A stretch of 64,000 bases of DNA from assembly GCF_000585335.1 (NCBI RefSeq), contig NZ_KK073872.1:2719283-2783282 (forward strand). Reading direction: 5' to 3'. The notes under the pieces are model-generated. The model was not told where the DNA came from. It ran no database searches and was given only the letters and a program-made list of their open reading frames with translations. Of this stretch, positions 9,376 through 19,814 are shown one piece after another. Origin of the DNA: Cloacibacillus evryensis DSM 19522. Lineage in GTDB: Bacteria; Synergistota; Synergistia; Synergistales; Synergistaceae. The position numbers and the translations under genes were made by a program. Each line of letters begins with the position of its first letter. Position 1 is the first letter of the stretch.

Positions 9376-9587
9376 GACAAAACTCCTCCCTGGTTAATGG
9401 ATTACAGGGAAGAGTTTAATGCTCTGGGTGGGGGCGGTATAGGTACTGGACATTTGACGCTTACGATACAACAGAAACAATATCCGATATGAAACACTCC
9501 TTTTTGAAAATCACTTCCTACCACTCCTTTAAATCTTAAACTCACTAGCGACAATTCTTCCTGCATAATCTTCAAACAATTGTACAA

Positions 9588-9920
9588 TTAAAAGTTTTTT
9601 AATAAATTATGGTAAAAGCACTCGTTGTTTAATCTGCCCCAAATTCTGCACAAGCCGCTTTGTCCGTGATGAATAACCCGTTGTCTTATTACGGTGGTAA
9701 CGAAACCCACGCGATCAAACACCTCTAATGCTTCTTTTATTTGTTTTTCCGTATATACATGAACCACAATCCCTGCGCGGGGGCCAACCTTTTGTCCGTT
9801 CCCCGGCTCGCCAAATAAACCCGCTGCTATTTCTTTTACCTTATAAATATTCACGTTTTGTATGTTCTTCTCCATAGTCTGTGACAAATTCAATAATGCT
9901 GATTCCTCGAGGCTCGTCAT
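9588..9920 (-). CDS. Unrecognised small protein, possible tail of the upstream gene
   Basis: A 110-residue frame that begins inside the 3' end of the next gene (overlap about 80 bp, different frame) with AGGGA ahead of the ATG. The middle (VGPRAGIVVHVYTEKQIKEALEVFDRVGF) looks like a compact alpha/beta segment. I do not recognise a family. It may be a separate coupled gene, or the true C-terminus of the 390-residue neighbour separated by a frameshift. It is AT-rich and flanked by mobile elements. Confidence 0.45.
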   Translation of the reverse strand: MTSLEESALLNLSQTMEKNIQNVNIYKVKEIAAGLFGEPGNGQKVGPRAGIVVHVYTEKQIKEALEVFDRVGFVTTVIRQRVIHHGQSGLCRIWGRLNNECFYHNLLKNF

Positions 9921-11013
9921 TATCTTCCCTCGACATGTCGCTGACTGAAGGAGGTCCGTCTACCCTCTCAGTATATGTGGTTATTATTTTATTTTTAGTG
10001 AGTATAGAATAATCCAAAAAACTATTTAAATTTATATTCCCAAAGCTAGGCAGGAAACACAGCACACCTTGTCCTCGCGAAGCGCTATTTACGTTATCAC
10101 CTTTCGGTTGTGCATTTTTTATGAAAGATGATGATTTTCCCTCAACTGTACAGATTAAATCATTGACGAGAATATCCCATCCAGTTATGTTACCGGGTTT
10201 GTTAATATCTTCAAAAGTTTTTCCTGTTTTGCCTAGAATGAATTGCAATAGCATGCAGTTAAAACTGACAAAATTGTTGAATTTTGTCTTTGTGTCTAAT
10301 TCCGCTGTATAGCAGGGGGGATGTAAAAACATTGGAGGTAAAGGACAACAGCAATGGGATGGGTACGTTGAGCGAGATATGATGCAATCATCACAAGGAC
10401 ACGTCGCTTCACAATTATTTTCAGATATGATTAGATATTGTGTAGCCTTTCTGGGGTCAGTGTCTGAAAGATCTATGAAATCTCTTGAACATGATTGATA
10501 ATCTTTACAGCCGCTTCTTTTACATTTTATCTGTTGCTTTGAGTGCATCTCTATGCCTTTTATATATTCAATGGGAGGCCATTTAGAATATATATGATAT
10601 TGGTTTGGGTTCTCAAGATGCTTAAATATATCACACGCATGGCTCACTTTTTTTGCCTGCAGCAACAAAGCCTTTCGTGTTGTGTTCCTATTTTTGTGAA
10701 TAGTTGAAATAAGCAAAAGGTCGCCGATTTCTACTGACGCTGGTTTTTTTCGAGGAAAAGCGCACTCTTCACCCACACATGGAGCGACTAGTTGGCTTCC
10801 GTGCACAAAGACCGAGCCGCATGTTGTATGCGGGAGAGGGGGATGTGGAGAATTTCGTCTATGATCACTATTTATCATATATGGCAAATTTTTTGCTAAG
10901 TTTGCGATAAGCTGTGGCTCCTGTTTGTGTCTGTCGCAAAACGACACATCAATCGCTTCCGATAAAGTTAGTAAAAGGTCTAAATAGAAGTACTCTGATA
11001 TTCTGCATAACAT
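9841..11013 (-). CDS. Unrecognised cysteine-rich protein, possible nuclease-like motif
   Basis: A 390-residue protein of AT-rich composition. ATG 11013 has GGAGTGAT upstream. Residues 66-80 (GSVFVHGSQLVAPC) precede VEIGDLLLI (94-102) and ALLLQAKK (115-122). An acidic residue in a beta-strand (E95/D98) followed by QxK (Q119, K121) resembles the core of PD-(D/E)XK nuclease folds; this is pattern inference only. The middle has many cysteines and histidines (CKRSGCKDYQSC; CEATCPCDDC; HCCCPLPP), possibly a metal site. It lies between IS66 and ISAs1 remnants. Its function is not known. Confidence 0.6.
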   Translation of the reverse strand: MLCRISEYFYLDLLLTLSEAIDVSFCDRHKQEPQLIANLAKNLPYMINSDHRRNSPHPPLPHTTCGSVFVHGSQLVAPCVGEECAFPRKKPASVEIGDLLLISTIHKNRNTTRKALLLQAKKVSHACDIFKHLENPNQYHIYSKWPPIEYIKGIEMHSKQQIKCKRSGCKDYQSCSRDFIDLSDTDPRKATQYLIISENNCEATCPCDDCIISRSTYPSHCCCPLPPMFLHPPCYTAELDTKTKFNNFVSFNCMLLQFILGKTGKTFEDINKPGNITGWDILVNDLICTVEGKSSSFIKNAQPKGDNVNSASRGQGVLCFLPSFGNINLNSFLDYSILTKNKIITTYTERVDGPPSVSDMSREDNDEPRGISIIEFVTDYGEEHTKREYL

Positions 11014-11145
11014 GATTTGATCACTCCATTCTCATTGTATTTATATTATGGCACCGCCGCTTGAAACACTTTGCATCTGTATGTACCAATCACAAAGGCG
11101 ATTACCTTTTCTAGCCTGTACTATGTTGTTGACGTTATTGTGAAA

Positions 11146-12184
11146 TTACTCCATTACAAGTAAGATGTCAAGCAAAACTTTCAGGTTAAGAGCTGCCTTG
11201 AACATCATCTTTTTCTTGCTCAAACGACCATATTTCGCTTGATTTAACAGGGTAAGAGCATTTTTGTGCAATACGTTCATGTTGAGCGGAGATTTGTCTT
11301 TCCTCGCTCTTGTCACGTCTTCCCGGGATATCACATCAAGACACCAGTGCAGTTGGTTTTCTATCGACCAGTGTTTTCTGACCGCATTGGCAATTTCTCC
11401 AGTATCTGTCAGTGAGGTAATGGAATATCACGTGGCTTCCCGTTCTTCCGCTTTTTCATACACGATTGATTTTACCGCTCCGACTGACATGAGGTTTTTC
11501 CATTCCTCCTGCTACTCAAGCCATGAAATATCCGTAAGCAGCCTGTATTCGCGCTGTTCTATACGCCCATGCCCATTGTCAATCGCCTTTATTCGCTCTG
11601 TCTTTTCGCCAAATGTTTCAAAATATAGTGCAACATCGCTATACATGGCTGGTTTTCTTTCAAAGCTATCACATAATCCGCTCTTTTTTCGCCTATCTTA
11701 TCGATTATCTTTTTATGACAGCTCATGGTGTCCGCCGTTATTTCATTTGTCTTTTCAGTTACGGCTATTTCACCAAGTGTGATTTGATTTTCAGCGACAA
11801 AAGCGCTCACCACATGATATGCTTTGTGTTCAGCGCTGCCGCGCATTGTTTTTCCGTCAACCACTATTACCACGCGTTTTTCACGCCCTATAGTAAGTCA
11901 CAGTTTGAAAGGCATTTCGACAGCTCAGCCGGATTTAAGCGTTCAAAAATGCGACGAAACGTATCGCTGTCGGGGATTCCGTTTGGAAGCTCAAGAAAAT
12001 TACGCAGCCATTCTTCGCGTTCCATACCCAACTCCTCCATATCGGCATAGTCTTCGCCTCCGCATATTGTCGCGCATAACCCGATGATTATGATATCTTC
12101 AAGCTTGTGGCGTATGTTGCCATGGCTTGTTCGTCTTGGTTCCGTGATATTCTGGATTTCTTCTTTTAATGTTTTTATTTCCAT
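11146..12184 (-). pseudogene. ISAs1-family transposase, broken
   Basis: Three frames on the minus strand give successive parts of an ISAs1 (H-repeat type) transposase. The N-terminus is at 12184-11888 (HKLEDIIIIGLCATICGGED; GIPDSDTFRRIFERL), the middle at 11873-11589 (VDGKTMRGSAEHKAYHVVSA; YVIALKENQP), and the C-terminus at 11334-11146 (NMNVLHKNALTLLNQAKYG). Several frameshifts disrupt it. A right terminal sequence reading CAGGGCAACAGC on the minus strand ends near 12232. The left end was not found. Confidence 0.85.
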
Positions 12185-12327
12185 CTCTATAGTTTCTCGC
12201 TAACTATGTAAAAAGTAAATGCTGTTGCCCTGTATGTAAAGCGCTCCTCATTGACGCAGACAATAATTTAAGATAAGATAAAATAAAGTATATCTTATAT
12301 TTTCTTAAATTAGGAGGTGCTAATTGC

Positions 12328-13554
12328 TTGAAATATATACGCCGTGCATTAGAGAGAAAATTTCTGCATATGAGTACTTTCTTTAAGGCTGTTCTGGTCA
12401 CGGGAGCGCGGCAGGTTGGTAAGACTACTATGCTGAAGCATCTGTCCGAAGGGCAGGGCCGGACTTATGTGAGCCTTGACGACTCGATGGTAAGGTCGCT
12501 CGCACAGAGCGATCCCGTTCTTTTCTTTCAGACGTACAGGCCGCCTGTCATTATCGACGAAATACAGAAGGCCCCGCAGCTTTTTGAACAGATTAAGATC
12601 ATGTGCGACGCTGGGGAAGAACTGGGAAATTTTTGGCTGACAGGTTCCCAGCAATACAATATGATGTGTAATGTACGAGAGACGCTGGCGGGAAGGATCG
12701 GCATAATGGAGCTGTACAGCCTTTCCCAGGCCGAGATCGCTGGGCGCACTTTCCAGGGAGAGCTTGACTTTTCTTTGCCGTGCCTTTTGGAACGGCGGAA
12801 AAATGTAAATAAAAACAATATTATTGACGTCTTTGAGCATATATGGAGAGGCGGAATGCCGCAGGTACTCACCGCGGACGCGGAACAGCGGCAGGAATAC
12901 TATAGTTCTTACGTGGATACCTACCTGATGCGCGACGTATCCGATGCTGGGAGGATCACTGACGCCGTGCGTTTTCGAAAATTTTTAAACGCCTGCGCCG
13001 CGCTGACGGCGGAACAGGTCAATTACAAGACATTGGCCGAGAGCGCTGATATTTCACAGCCCACGGCAAAGGAATGGCTGCGGATCCTGCAAGGGTTGGG
13101 AATTATTTATCTTCTTCAGCCTTTTTCAAATAACGAATTGAAACGTCTCACAAAAACGCCTAAGCTTTATTTTTGCGACACAGGGCTCTGTGCGCACCTT
13201 TCAAGGTGGCTGACGCATGAAACTTTAATGAACGGAGCCGCCAGCGGCCATTATTTTGAAAACTATGTCGTCATCGAACTCCTTAAAAATTACGCATACG
13301 CCAGGTCAAGAGCAAATCTCACTTATTACAGGGATGCCAACGCTAAGGAGATCGATATCATTGTTGAAGAGAATAACCGCATACATCCGCTGGAGGTCAA
13401 GAAATCTGCCAATCCTGACAGGCGCGAGGTTAAAAAATATGCGTTCCTTGATAAAATTTCCATTGAAAGAGGCGGCGGCGGTATCATCTGTATGTGTGAA
13501 GAGGTCGTACCCATCGACGCCCAAGATTGTTTCATCCCGTGTAATTTGATTTAG
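12328..13554 (+). CDS. AAA ATPase with DUF4143 domain
   Basis: A 408-residue protein: the N-terminal AAA_14 domain has Walker A GARQVGKTT (about residues 27-35) and Walker B PVIIDEIQKAP, then a sensor region FWLTGSQQ. The C-terminal DUF4143 domain ends in a nuclease-like block (YYRDANAKEIDIIVEE; HPLEVKKSA) with D/E residues and EVKK. The start is TTG 12328 with AGGAGGT 9 bases upstream. These proteins are very common as scattered accessory genes in anaerobes and their role is unsettled. The inverted repeat TAAGATA...TATCTTA lies just upstream. Confidence 0.88.
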   Translation: MKYIRRALERKFLHMSTFFKAVLVTGARQVGKTTMLKHLSEGQGRTYVSLDDSMVRSLAQSDPVLFFQTYRPPVIIDEIQKAPQLFEQIKIMCDAGEELGNFWLTGSQQYNMMCNVRETLAGRIGIMELYSLSQAEIAGRTFQGELDFSLPCLLERRKNVNKNNIIDVFEHIWRGGMPQVLTADAEQRQEYYSSYVDTYLMRDVSDAGRITDAVRFRKFLNACAALTAEQVNYKTLAESADISQPTAKEWLRILQGLGIIYLLQPFSNNELKRLTKTPKLYFCDTGLCAHLSRWLTHETLMNGAASGHYFENYVVIELLKNYAYARSRANLTYYRDANAKEIDIIVEENNRIHPLEVKKSANPDRREVKKYAFLDKISIERGGGGIICMCEEVVPIDAQDCFIPCNLI

Positions 13555-13960
13555 CATGAGGCTGGATTTGCCGGCTTCCCGGAGCAAACGGGCTGATTTG
13601 CGCGAGAGAGTTCCGTCCGGCATGGAGCCGGCCAGGGCGGGAATATCCGCGATTGTGAGGAAATGGCAGACCGCGATCCAGCGTTCCGCTCTTCCGTCGC
13701 TCCGGCCTCCGAGCCGGAGCCAATGATCGTTGGCATTACAGGCGACGGCGGAGCAAAAACATAAAGTCACTCGATTCCGGCGCGGCGGACGGAATGACAA
13801 AACAGCGAACCTGAAGCCGCCCCGGAGCAAGTCCGGGGCGACGAAGTACTTGGGCATGACAGGATGAATCGATACTTACCTTTCCCCAACAGAAGGAAGT
13901 CATGGACATTGTCTATGCGTCCGCCATGGGCAGTCTGGCACAGATCTGTCAGTTTCAGCT
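13555..13960. repeat. Gene-free stretch made of dispersed intergenic repeats
   Basis: No supported gene. It contains a 31-bp block (13691-13721) found again identically at 36479-36509, and a palindrome CGCCCCGGA...TCCGGGGCG (13818-13840). Conceptual translations are of the kind produced by dispersed palindromic repeats, so the 183-residue minus frame here is rejected. A 20-codon frame with a GAAGGAAGT site (13902-13964) is probably chance. Confidence 0.6.
13691..13721 (+). repeat. 31-bp dispersed repeat, copy 1
   Basis: Contains the inverted arms CTCCGGC and GCCGGAG around CTCCGA and is identical to 36479-36509, 22.8 kb away, in the same orientation. Both copies are intergenic, consistent with a REP-like family. 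Confidence 0.8.
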
Positions 13961-15094
13961 TTAGCCGTTTACCTGCTGGCCACCCTCTTTTGCGAGTTCT
14001 TTGAGCAGTTCGCGCTCTTTCGCGGTGAGGTTTTTGGGTACTTTGACCTTCACGAGGATGTTCATGTCGCCGTTGCCTTTGCCCTTGAGCCGCGGCATGC
14101 CGCGGCCTCGTATGCGCAATTTTGAGCCGGCCTGCGTCCCGGCCGGGATGTCGAGCTTTTCCGTGCCGTCGAAGGTGTCGACTTTGATCTCACTGCCGAG
14201 GGCCGCCTGGGGGAAAGATATTTCCACCGTGGTGTTGAGGTCGTCGCCCTTTCGCGTGAAGCGGCTGTCGGGCATCACTTCGGTGAGGATGAAGAGGTCT
14301 CCCGCCGGGCCGCCGTTGATCCCGGCCTCGCCTTTGCTCGAGACGCGAAGCCTCGTGCCGGTGTCCACGCCCGCGGGGATCTTGACTTCGACGTTCTGGA
14401 TACGTTTGACGCGTCCCTTCCCGCGGCATTCCGTACAGACCTTGTCGACGATCTTGCCCTTGCCGTGGCAGGCGGTGCAGGTCACGGTCTGCTGCATCTG
14501 TCCGAAGGGGGTGTTCACCACCTCGTGCATCTGTCCAGTGCCGCGGCAGGTCGGACACGTCTCGACCTTGCTGCCCGGTTCCGCGCCGCTGCCGCCGCAG
14601 TGTTTGCATGTGTCGAGGCGCGGTATCTCGAGTTTTCTCTTAACTCCTCTATAGGCCTCTTCAAGGGTGATCTTGACGGTCGCCTCAAGGTCGGCGCCGC
14701 GGCGCGGCGCGTTCGGGTTTGAGGCGCGCCGGCGTCCGCCGCCGAAGCCTCCCGCTCCGAAGAGGTCGCCGAAGATGTCTCCGAGGTCTTCCTGCGTAAA
14801 GGTCTGTCCCTGTCCGCCAAAGCCCCCGAAACCGCCCGCCCCTCCGAAACCGTCGGGGGGGACGTCGCCGACGTAGCCGAACTGGTCGTACTGCGCCCGC
14901 TTTTTGGGGTCGCTGAGGACTTCGTTCGCCTCGTTGATCTCTTTATATTTAGCCTCCGCCTCAGCGTTGCCGGGGTTCGCATCAGGATGGTATTTCCGCG
15001 TAAGGGTACGGTAGGCCTTCTTTATTTCGTCAGCCGATGCTCCCCGGCTAACACCCAATATTTCATAATAGTCTTTTTTACCGGGAGCAGCCAT
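13961..15094 (-). CDS. dnaJ: Chaperone protein DnaJ
   Basis: A 377-residue type I DnaJ: J domain (residues about 6-70) with the catalytic HPD (KYHPDANP), a Gly/Phe-rich linker ([13 protein letters not shown]), four CxxCxGxG zinc motifs ([32 protein letters not shown]) and the C-terminal substrate-binding domains. It stimulates DnaK ATPase and delivers unfolded clients. It lies downstream of dnaK after a 234-bp gap that holds its own promoter, so it can be expressed apart from the hrcA operon. Confidence 0.98.
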   Translation of the reverse strand: MAAPGKKDYYEILGVSRGASADEIKKAYRTLTRKYHPDANPGNAEAEAKYKEINEANEVLSDPKKRAQYDQFGYVGDVPPDGFGGAGGFGGFGGQGQTFTQEDLGDIFGDLFGAGGFGGGRRRASNPNAPRRGADLEATVKITLEEAYRGVKRKLEIPRLDTCKHCGGSGAEPGSKVETCPTCRGTGQMHEVVNTPFGQMQQTVTCTACHGKGKIVDKVCTECRGKGRVKRIQNVEVKIPAGVDTGTRLRVSSKGEAGINGGPAGDLFILTEVMPDSRFTRKGDDLNTTVEISFPQAALGSEIKVDTFDGTEKLDIPAGTQAGSKLRIRGRGMPRLKGKGNGDMNILVKVKVPKNLTAKERELLKELAKEGGQQVNG

Positions 15095-15185
15095 CAGCGC
15101 TTCACCTCGCTATAAATTTTAAAGTCTGTGCCTCGCCTTTAAAACAGATTAACGGCGATCCTCCAAAAACGAGGCTTTATTATTT

Positions 15186-15224
15186 GCCGCACAGGATTAT
15201 ACACCTGTGCGGCTATTTGTCAAG
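15186..15224 (-). promoter_or_regulatory. dnaJ promoter with a palindrome around the -10 box
   Basis: On the minus strand TTGACA (15224-15219) and TATAAT (15201-15196) are separated by 16 bp, a near-ideal sigma-70 promoter. The perfect 10-bp arms GCCGCACAGG (15186-15195) and CCTGTGCGGC (15204-15213) flank the -10 box with an 8-base spacer. No CIRCE is present here. The arrangement suggests an operator, but the palindrome could instead form a hairpin in dnaK readthrough RNA. Confidence 0.75.
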
Positions 15225-15275
15225 ATTAGTTAAAAATTTTTGAACCACTGTCGGACCGGCCGTTTTATCTTGGGC

Positions 15276-15309
15276 GCATATGCCGCGGGCATCATCCCGC
15301 GGCATATGC
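15276..15309 (-). terminator. Perfect 14-bp hairpin after dnaK
   Basis: GCATATGCCGCGGG (15276-15289) pairs perfectly with CCCGCGGCATATGC (15296-15309) around a 6-base loop, 20 bases past the dnaK stop. On the transcribed (minus) strand no T-run follows; on the plus strand TTTTTTATT does. It is probably a 3'-end stabilising or processing hairpin for the hrcA-grpE-dnaK mRNA, or a weak terminator. Confidence 0.65.
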
Positions 15310-15328
15310 TTAATGATTTTTTATTAAA

Positions 15329-17167
<1,839 letters not shown>

Positions 17168-17271
17168 TTATGTTAATGATTTATCTGATTCGTCCGGCAT
17201 CTATTTTTCTATAGCTGTCCGTCTGTTGCTTCCGTTTTATTGCCTAATCGGCATTAAGCCCCGTTTACAAA

Positions 17272-17826
17272 TCAGCCGTTATACTTGCCGACCCGCACCT
17301 GCGGGGCCTTGAGCACACGTCCCGCAAGTTTGTAGCCGCGGCAGAGGGCTCCGATGATGTGTCCGTCCCTCTCGGCATCGTCAACAGGCTCCATGCTTAC
17401 CGCCTCATGAAGGGCAGGATCAAACTCGCCCTCAGTCGGGATGAATTCCAGCCCCAGTTTACAGAGGCCGTCAGCGAACTGCTTGGTGACCATCGCCATG
17501 CCCTTCGCGAGGCTGCTATCTTTATCATCGACCGCCGCCACGATCCTTTCAAGGTTCTCAAATACCGGCAGCATCTCGTTTATCGCCTGTTCGGCGGCAA
17601 GTTTCGCGTTGTTCTCGCGATCCCGCTCAATACGGGTGCGCAGGTTGAAATAATCGGCCCGGCCCCTCGCCACCTCTTCTTTGAGCTTGCGTATCTCCTC
17701 TTTCAGTGTTTCGGACTCAACCGCCTCAGGCTGAGCCGCACTCTCTTCGGCGGCGGGAACGCCCTCGAACTCAGCCTCCGCGTCCGTCTGAGGATCGCCG
17801 CAATTCGGTTTTTTCTGTTCGTCCAT
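17272..17826 (-). CDS. grpE: Nucleotide exchange factor GrpE
   Basis: A 184-residue protein: an acidic disordered N-terminus, a coiled coil (LKEEIRKLKEEVARGRADYF) and the GrpE beta domain (FADGLCKLGLEFIPTEGEFD; HEAVSMEP; GRVLKAPQVRVG). It releases ADP from DnaK. The ATG lies 4 bases after the hrcA stop. It is the second gene of the operon. Confidence 0.97.
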   Translation of the reverse strand: MDEQKKPNCGDPQTDAEAEFEGVPAAEESAAQPEAVESETLKEEIRKLKEEVARGRADYFNLRTRIERDRENNAKLAAEQAINEMLPVFENLERIVAAVDDKDSSLAKGMAMVTKQFADGLCKLGLEFIPTEGEFDPALHEAVSMEPVDDAERDGHIIGALCRGYKLAGRVLKAPQVRVGKYNG

Positions 17827-17830
17827 CTCT

Positions 17831-18847
17831 TCAGTCTCCTCTTTCGCCTGATTCGGAATCCAGCTTGCGCAGCACTCCGTCTATCGCGGTTATTACTTTC
17901 TCGTAGTCCATCCTTTCGGGACCGATCACGCCGACCACGGCCTTCTGGCCTCCGGCCTCTCCCGTCGCGGCGACGAGAGCCGAGCTTTTCATGCCCGGCA
18001 GGCCGTTTTCATCGCCGATCATGATGTTCATTTCATTCATCGAACAGCGGTTGACCAGCGCCGTCATGCTGCTCTCCTCCTCAATGAAGGAGCAGAGCGC
18101 CTGAATGCGTCCCAGATCCTGAAAATCCTGAAGTTTCATGATCTGGCTGACCGACCCCGTGAAGATCCTCGTTTTAGGAGCGCCGAGCAGCACGTCTATC
18201 TCAAACAGAGCCTGGGCGCAGACATCGCGGTAACTGCTTATTTCTTCCATCAGCCTAGTTTTCAGTGAGTATTTTATCTCGCTCCAGGCACATCCGGAAA
18301 AATGGTTCAGCTTGGATGCCAGCTCGTCAAGCTCCTCCTGCGGCACGTCCACAGGCATATCGATAAATTTTTGGTGCACAAGCCCGCCCTGAAGAACCAC
18401 CAGCAGCAAGACGCGGCACTCGCTCATGCGCACAAAGCTCACATGATGGAACCGCACAGTGTCAAGCGGCGTAATGGCGGCTATCCCGACGTAGTCGGAG
18501 ACGCGGCTCAGCATTTCGGAGGCCGATTCAAGCACTTTGCCCAGCCCCTGCCGGTGCTCCATCATCTTTTTTAGTAATTTTACAGACGGCCCGGCGCTAT
18601 TTACACGTTGAAGTACCGAATCGACATATAGTCTATATCCCTGAGTCGTGGGAATCCGTCCGGACGACGCGTGGGTCTGCTTAAGGAAACCCATATCCTC
18701 CAGATCGGACATTTCGTTTCTTATCGTCGCGGAGCTGCGTCCGGTAAGGTAGCGTCGTGAGACTGTGCGGGAGCCTACAGTCTCTCCGCTCTTTATATAT
18801 TCGTATACCACGGAGAGTACGACTTCCAGTTGTCTTTCTGTGACCAT
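17831..18847 (-). CDS. hrcA: Heat-inducible transcription repressor HrcA
   Basis: A 338-residue protein: an N-terminal winged helix (TERQLEVVLSVVYEYIKSGE; VGSRTVSRRYLTGRSSATIR) and the HrcA C-terminal domain (KQTHASSGRIPTTQGYRLYV, then a GAF-like core). It binds CIRCE and represses the heat-shock operon. An in-frame GTG 3 bases upstream is an alternative start; AGGTGAG precedes both. It is the first gene of hrcA-grpE-dnaK and autoregulated, judging by the CIRCE in its leader. Confidence 0.97.
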   Translation of the reverse strand: MVTERQLEVVLSVVYEYIKSGETVGSRTVSRRYLTGRSSATIRNEMSDLEDMGFLKQTHASSGRIPTTQGYRLYVDSVLQRVNSAGPSVKLLKKMMEHRQGLGKVLESASEMLSRVSDYVGIAAITPLDTVRFHHVSFVRMSECRVLLLVVLQGGLVHQKFIDMPVDVPQEELDELASKLNHFSGCAWSEIKYSLKTRLMEEISSYRDVCAQALFEIDVLLGAPKTRIFTGSVSQIMKLQDFQDLGRIQALCSFIEEESSMTALVNRCSMNEMNIMIGDENGLPGMKSSALVAATGEAGGQKAVVGVIGPERMDYEKVITAIDGVLRKLDSESGERGD

Positions 18848-18883
18848 CACATCTCACCTGCCATAAAAGTTATTCGTTTCTTG

Positions 18884-18910
18884 TTAGCACTCGATACCTA
18901 TGAGTGCCAA
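18884..18910 (-). promoter_or_regulatory. CIRCE operator
   Basis: TTAGCACTC (18884-18892), 9-base spacer, GAGTGCCAA (18902-18910). This matches the HrcA-binding consensus TTAGCACTC-N9-GAGTGCTAA with one mismatch. It sits between the promoter and the hrcA start, where bound HrcA would block transcription. Confidence 0.95.
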
Positions 18911-18928
18911 CACCCCAACGACAGCTAA

Positions 18929-18957
18929 ATAATAATCGTCGCAGAGGCTTTTGTCAA
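18929..18957 (-). promoter_or_regulatory. hrcA operon promoter
   Basis: On the minus strand TTGACA (18957-18952), 17-bp spacer, TATTAT (18934-18929). The predicted transcription start (about 18922) lies just upstream of CIRCE. Confidence 0.85.
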
Positions 18958-19164
18958 TACAGGTCAAAAAAATTATTTTAAAAAGCGTGGATAAAATATT
19001 TTAAATCGCAGAGTCAACGAAAGGCGTATCACCGCGCTATTGTTGTATAATGAGCGAATGTTTGAGCTATCGGGCAGGCGGACCCGTTTCCCGCGGCATA
19101 AAAAGGAAACGTGCCGGTTTCCGGTATTTCTATATGATCTGCAATCGCAACAGGAGTGAAGAAA

Positions 19165-19812
19165 TTGAAGAAAGACAAGACCTCTATCTACCTCATCCGC
19201 CACGGCGAATGCGCCGGCAATAAAGAAAACCGCATACGCGGCTGTATGGATTTCCCTCTGAATGAAAACGGCGTGCTTCAGGCCCACGCGCTCGCGAAGG
19301 CAATGAAGGATAAAAACATAGAGTATATTTACTCAAGCCCGCTGTCACGCGCAATGACGACGGCGGGGATACTTGGCGACGCGCTGGGGCTCCCCTACGA
19401 GGGGCGCGAGGGCTTCTGCAACATCCACCTCGGACCGTGGGAGAACAGAAAGAAGGCCGAGCTCGCCGTCGAGGAGCCTGAGAAATGGCAGACCTGGCTG
19501 GATCAGCCGGAGGAGCTCAAGATAGAGGGCGGGGAGACCCTTGACGAGGTGCGCGACCGCGCGCTCGCCGAGCTCGACCGCGTCATCGAGGAGCACCGCG
19601 GCTGCAACATCGCGCTCGTGGCCCACCGCGGAGTGCTGAAACCGCTCATGGCCGGAGCGCTCGGCGTAAGCCGCCCCTGCTACTGGCGGCTCCACGTCGA
19701 CACCGCCTCCTACAGCCTCCTCACATTCGACAGCCTGCACGGTTATTGCCTCATGGGGCTCAATTACACCGAACACCTCGCGGGCCTGCCGATCATCCAG
19801 GAGTTCGACTAA
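19165..19812 (+). CDS. Histidine phosphatase family protein (phosphoglycerate mutase-like)
   Basis: About 215 residues with the phosphohistidine motif LIRHGEC near the N-terminus, YSSPLSRAMTTA, and the second catalytic histidine in LVAHRGVL. The family covers phosphatases, mutases and alpha-ribazole phosphatase (CobC). TTG 19165 is preferred as start because AGGAG lies 8 bases upstream, while the alternative GTG 19156 overlaps that site. It is directly followed by folP-folK, so a role in pterin or folate metabolism is possible, but this is inferred only from position. Confidence 0.85.
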   Translation: MKKDKTSIYLIRHGECAGNKENRIRGCMDFPLNENGVLQAHALAKAMKDKNIEYIYSSPLSRAMTTAGILGDALGLPYEGREGFCNIHLGPWENRKKAELAVEEPEKWQTWLDQPEELKIEGGETLDEVRDRALAELDRVIEEHRGCNIALVAHRGVLKPLMAGALGVSRPCYWRLHVDTASYSLLTFDSLHGYCLMGLNYTEHLAGLPIIQEFD

Positions 19813-19814
19813 AT

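Larger units (their letters stand above)
7192..9464 (-). mobile_element. IS66-family insertion sequence, degraded
   Basis: The ends match as inverted repeats starting GTAAGCGTCAAA on the left (7192) and, read on the minus strand, on the right (9464), with further partial matching through CAGTACCT. This is the IS66 terminal signature, and the span is 2.27 kb. It carries tnpB and a frameshifted tnpC. No tnpA frame fits in the 89 bp between the tnpB start and the right end. The 8 bp flanking each side (AAAGTAGC and GATACAAC) are not direct repeats, so the flank has rearranged or the target duplication has decayed. Confidence 0.85.

Noticed and set aside
13306-13857. 183-codon frame on the minus strand ending in the DUF4143 gene
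   Set aside because: Its upstream half is conceptual translation of dispersed repeats and the rest is antisense to the ATPase gene.
13902-13964. 20-codon frame with a ribosome-binding site before dnaJ's 3' end
   Set aside because: Too short, overlaps the end of dnaJ, and lies in a repeat-rich stretch with no further support.
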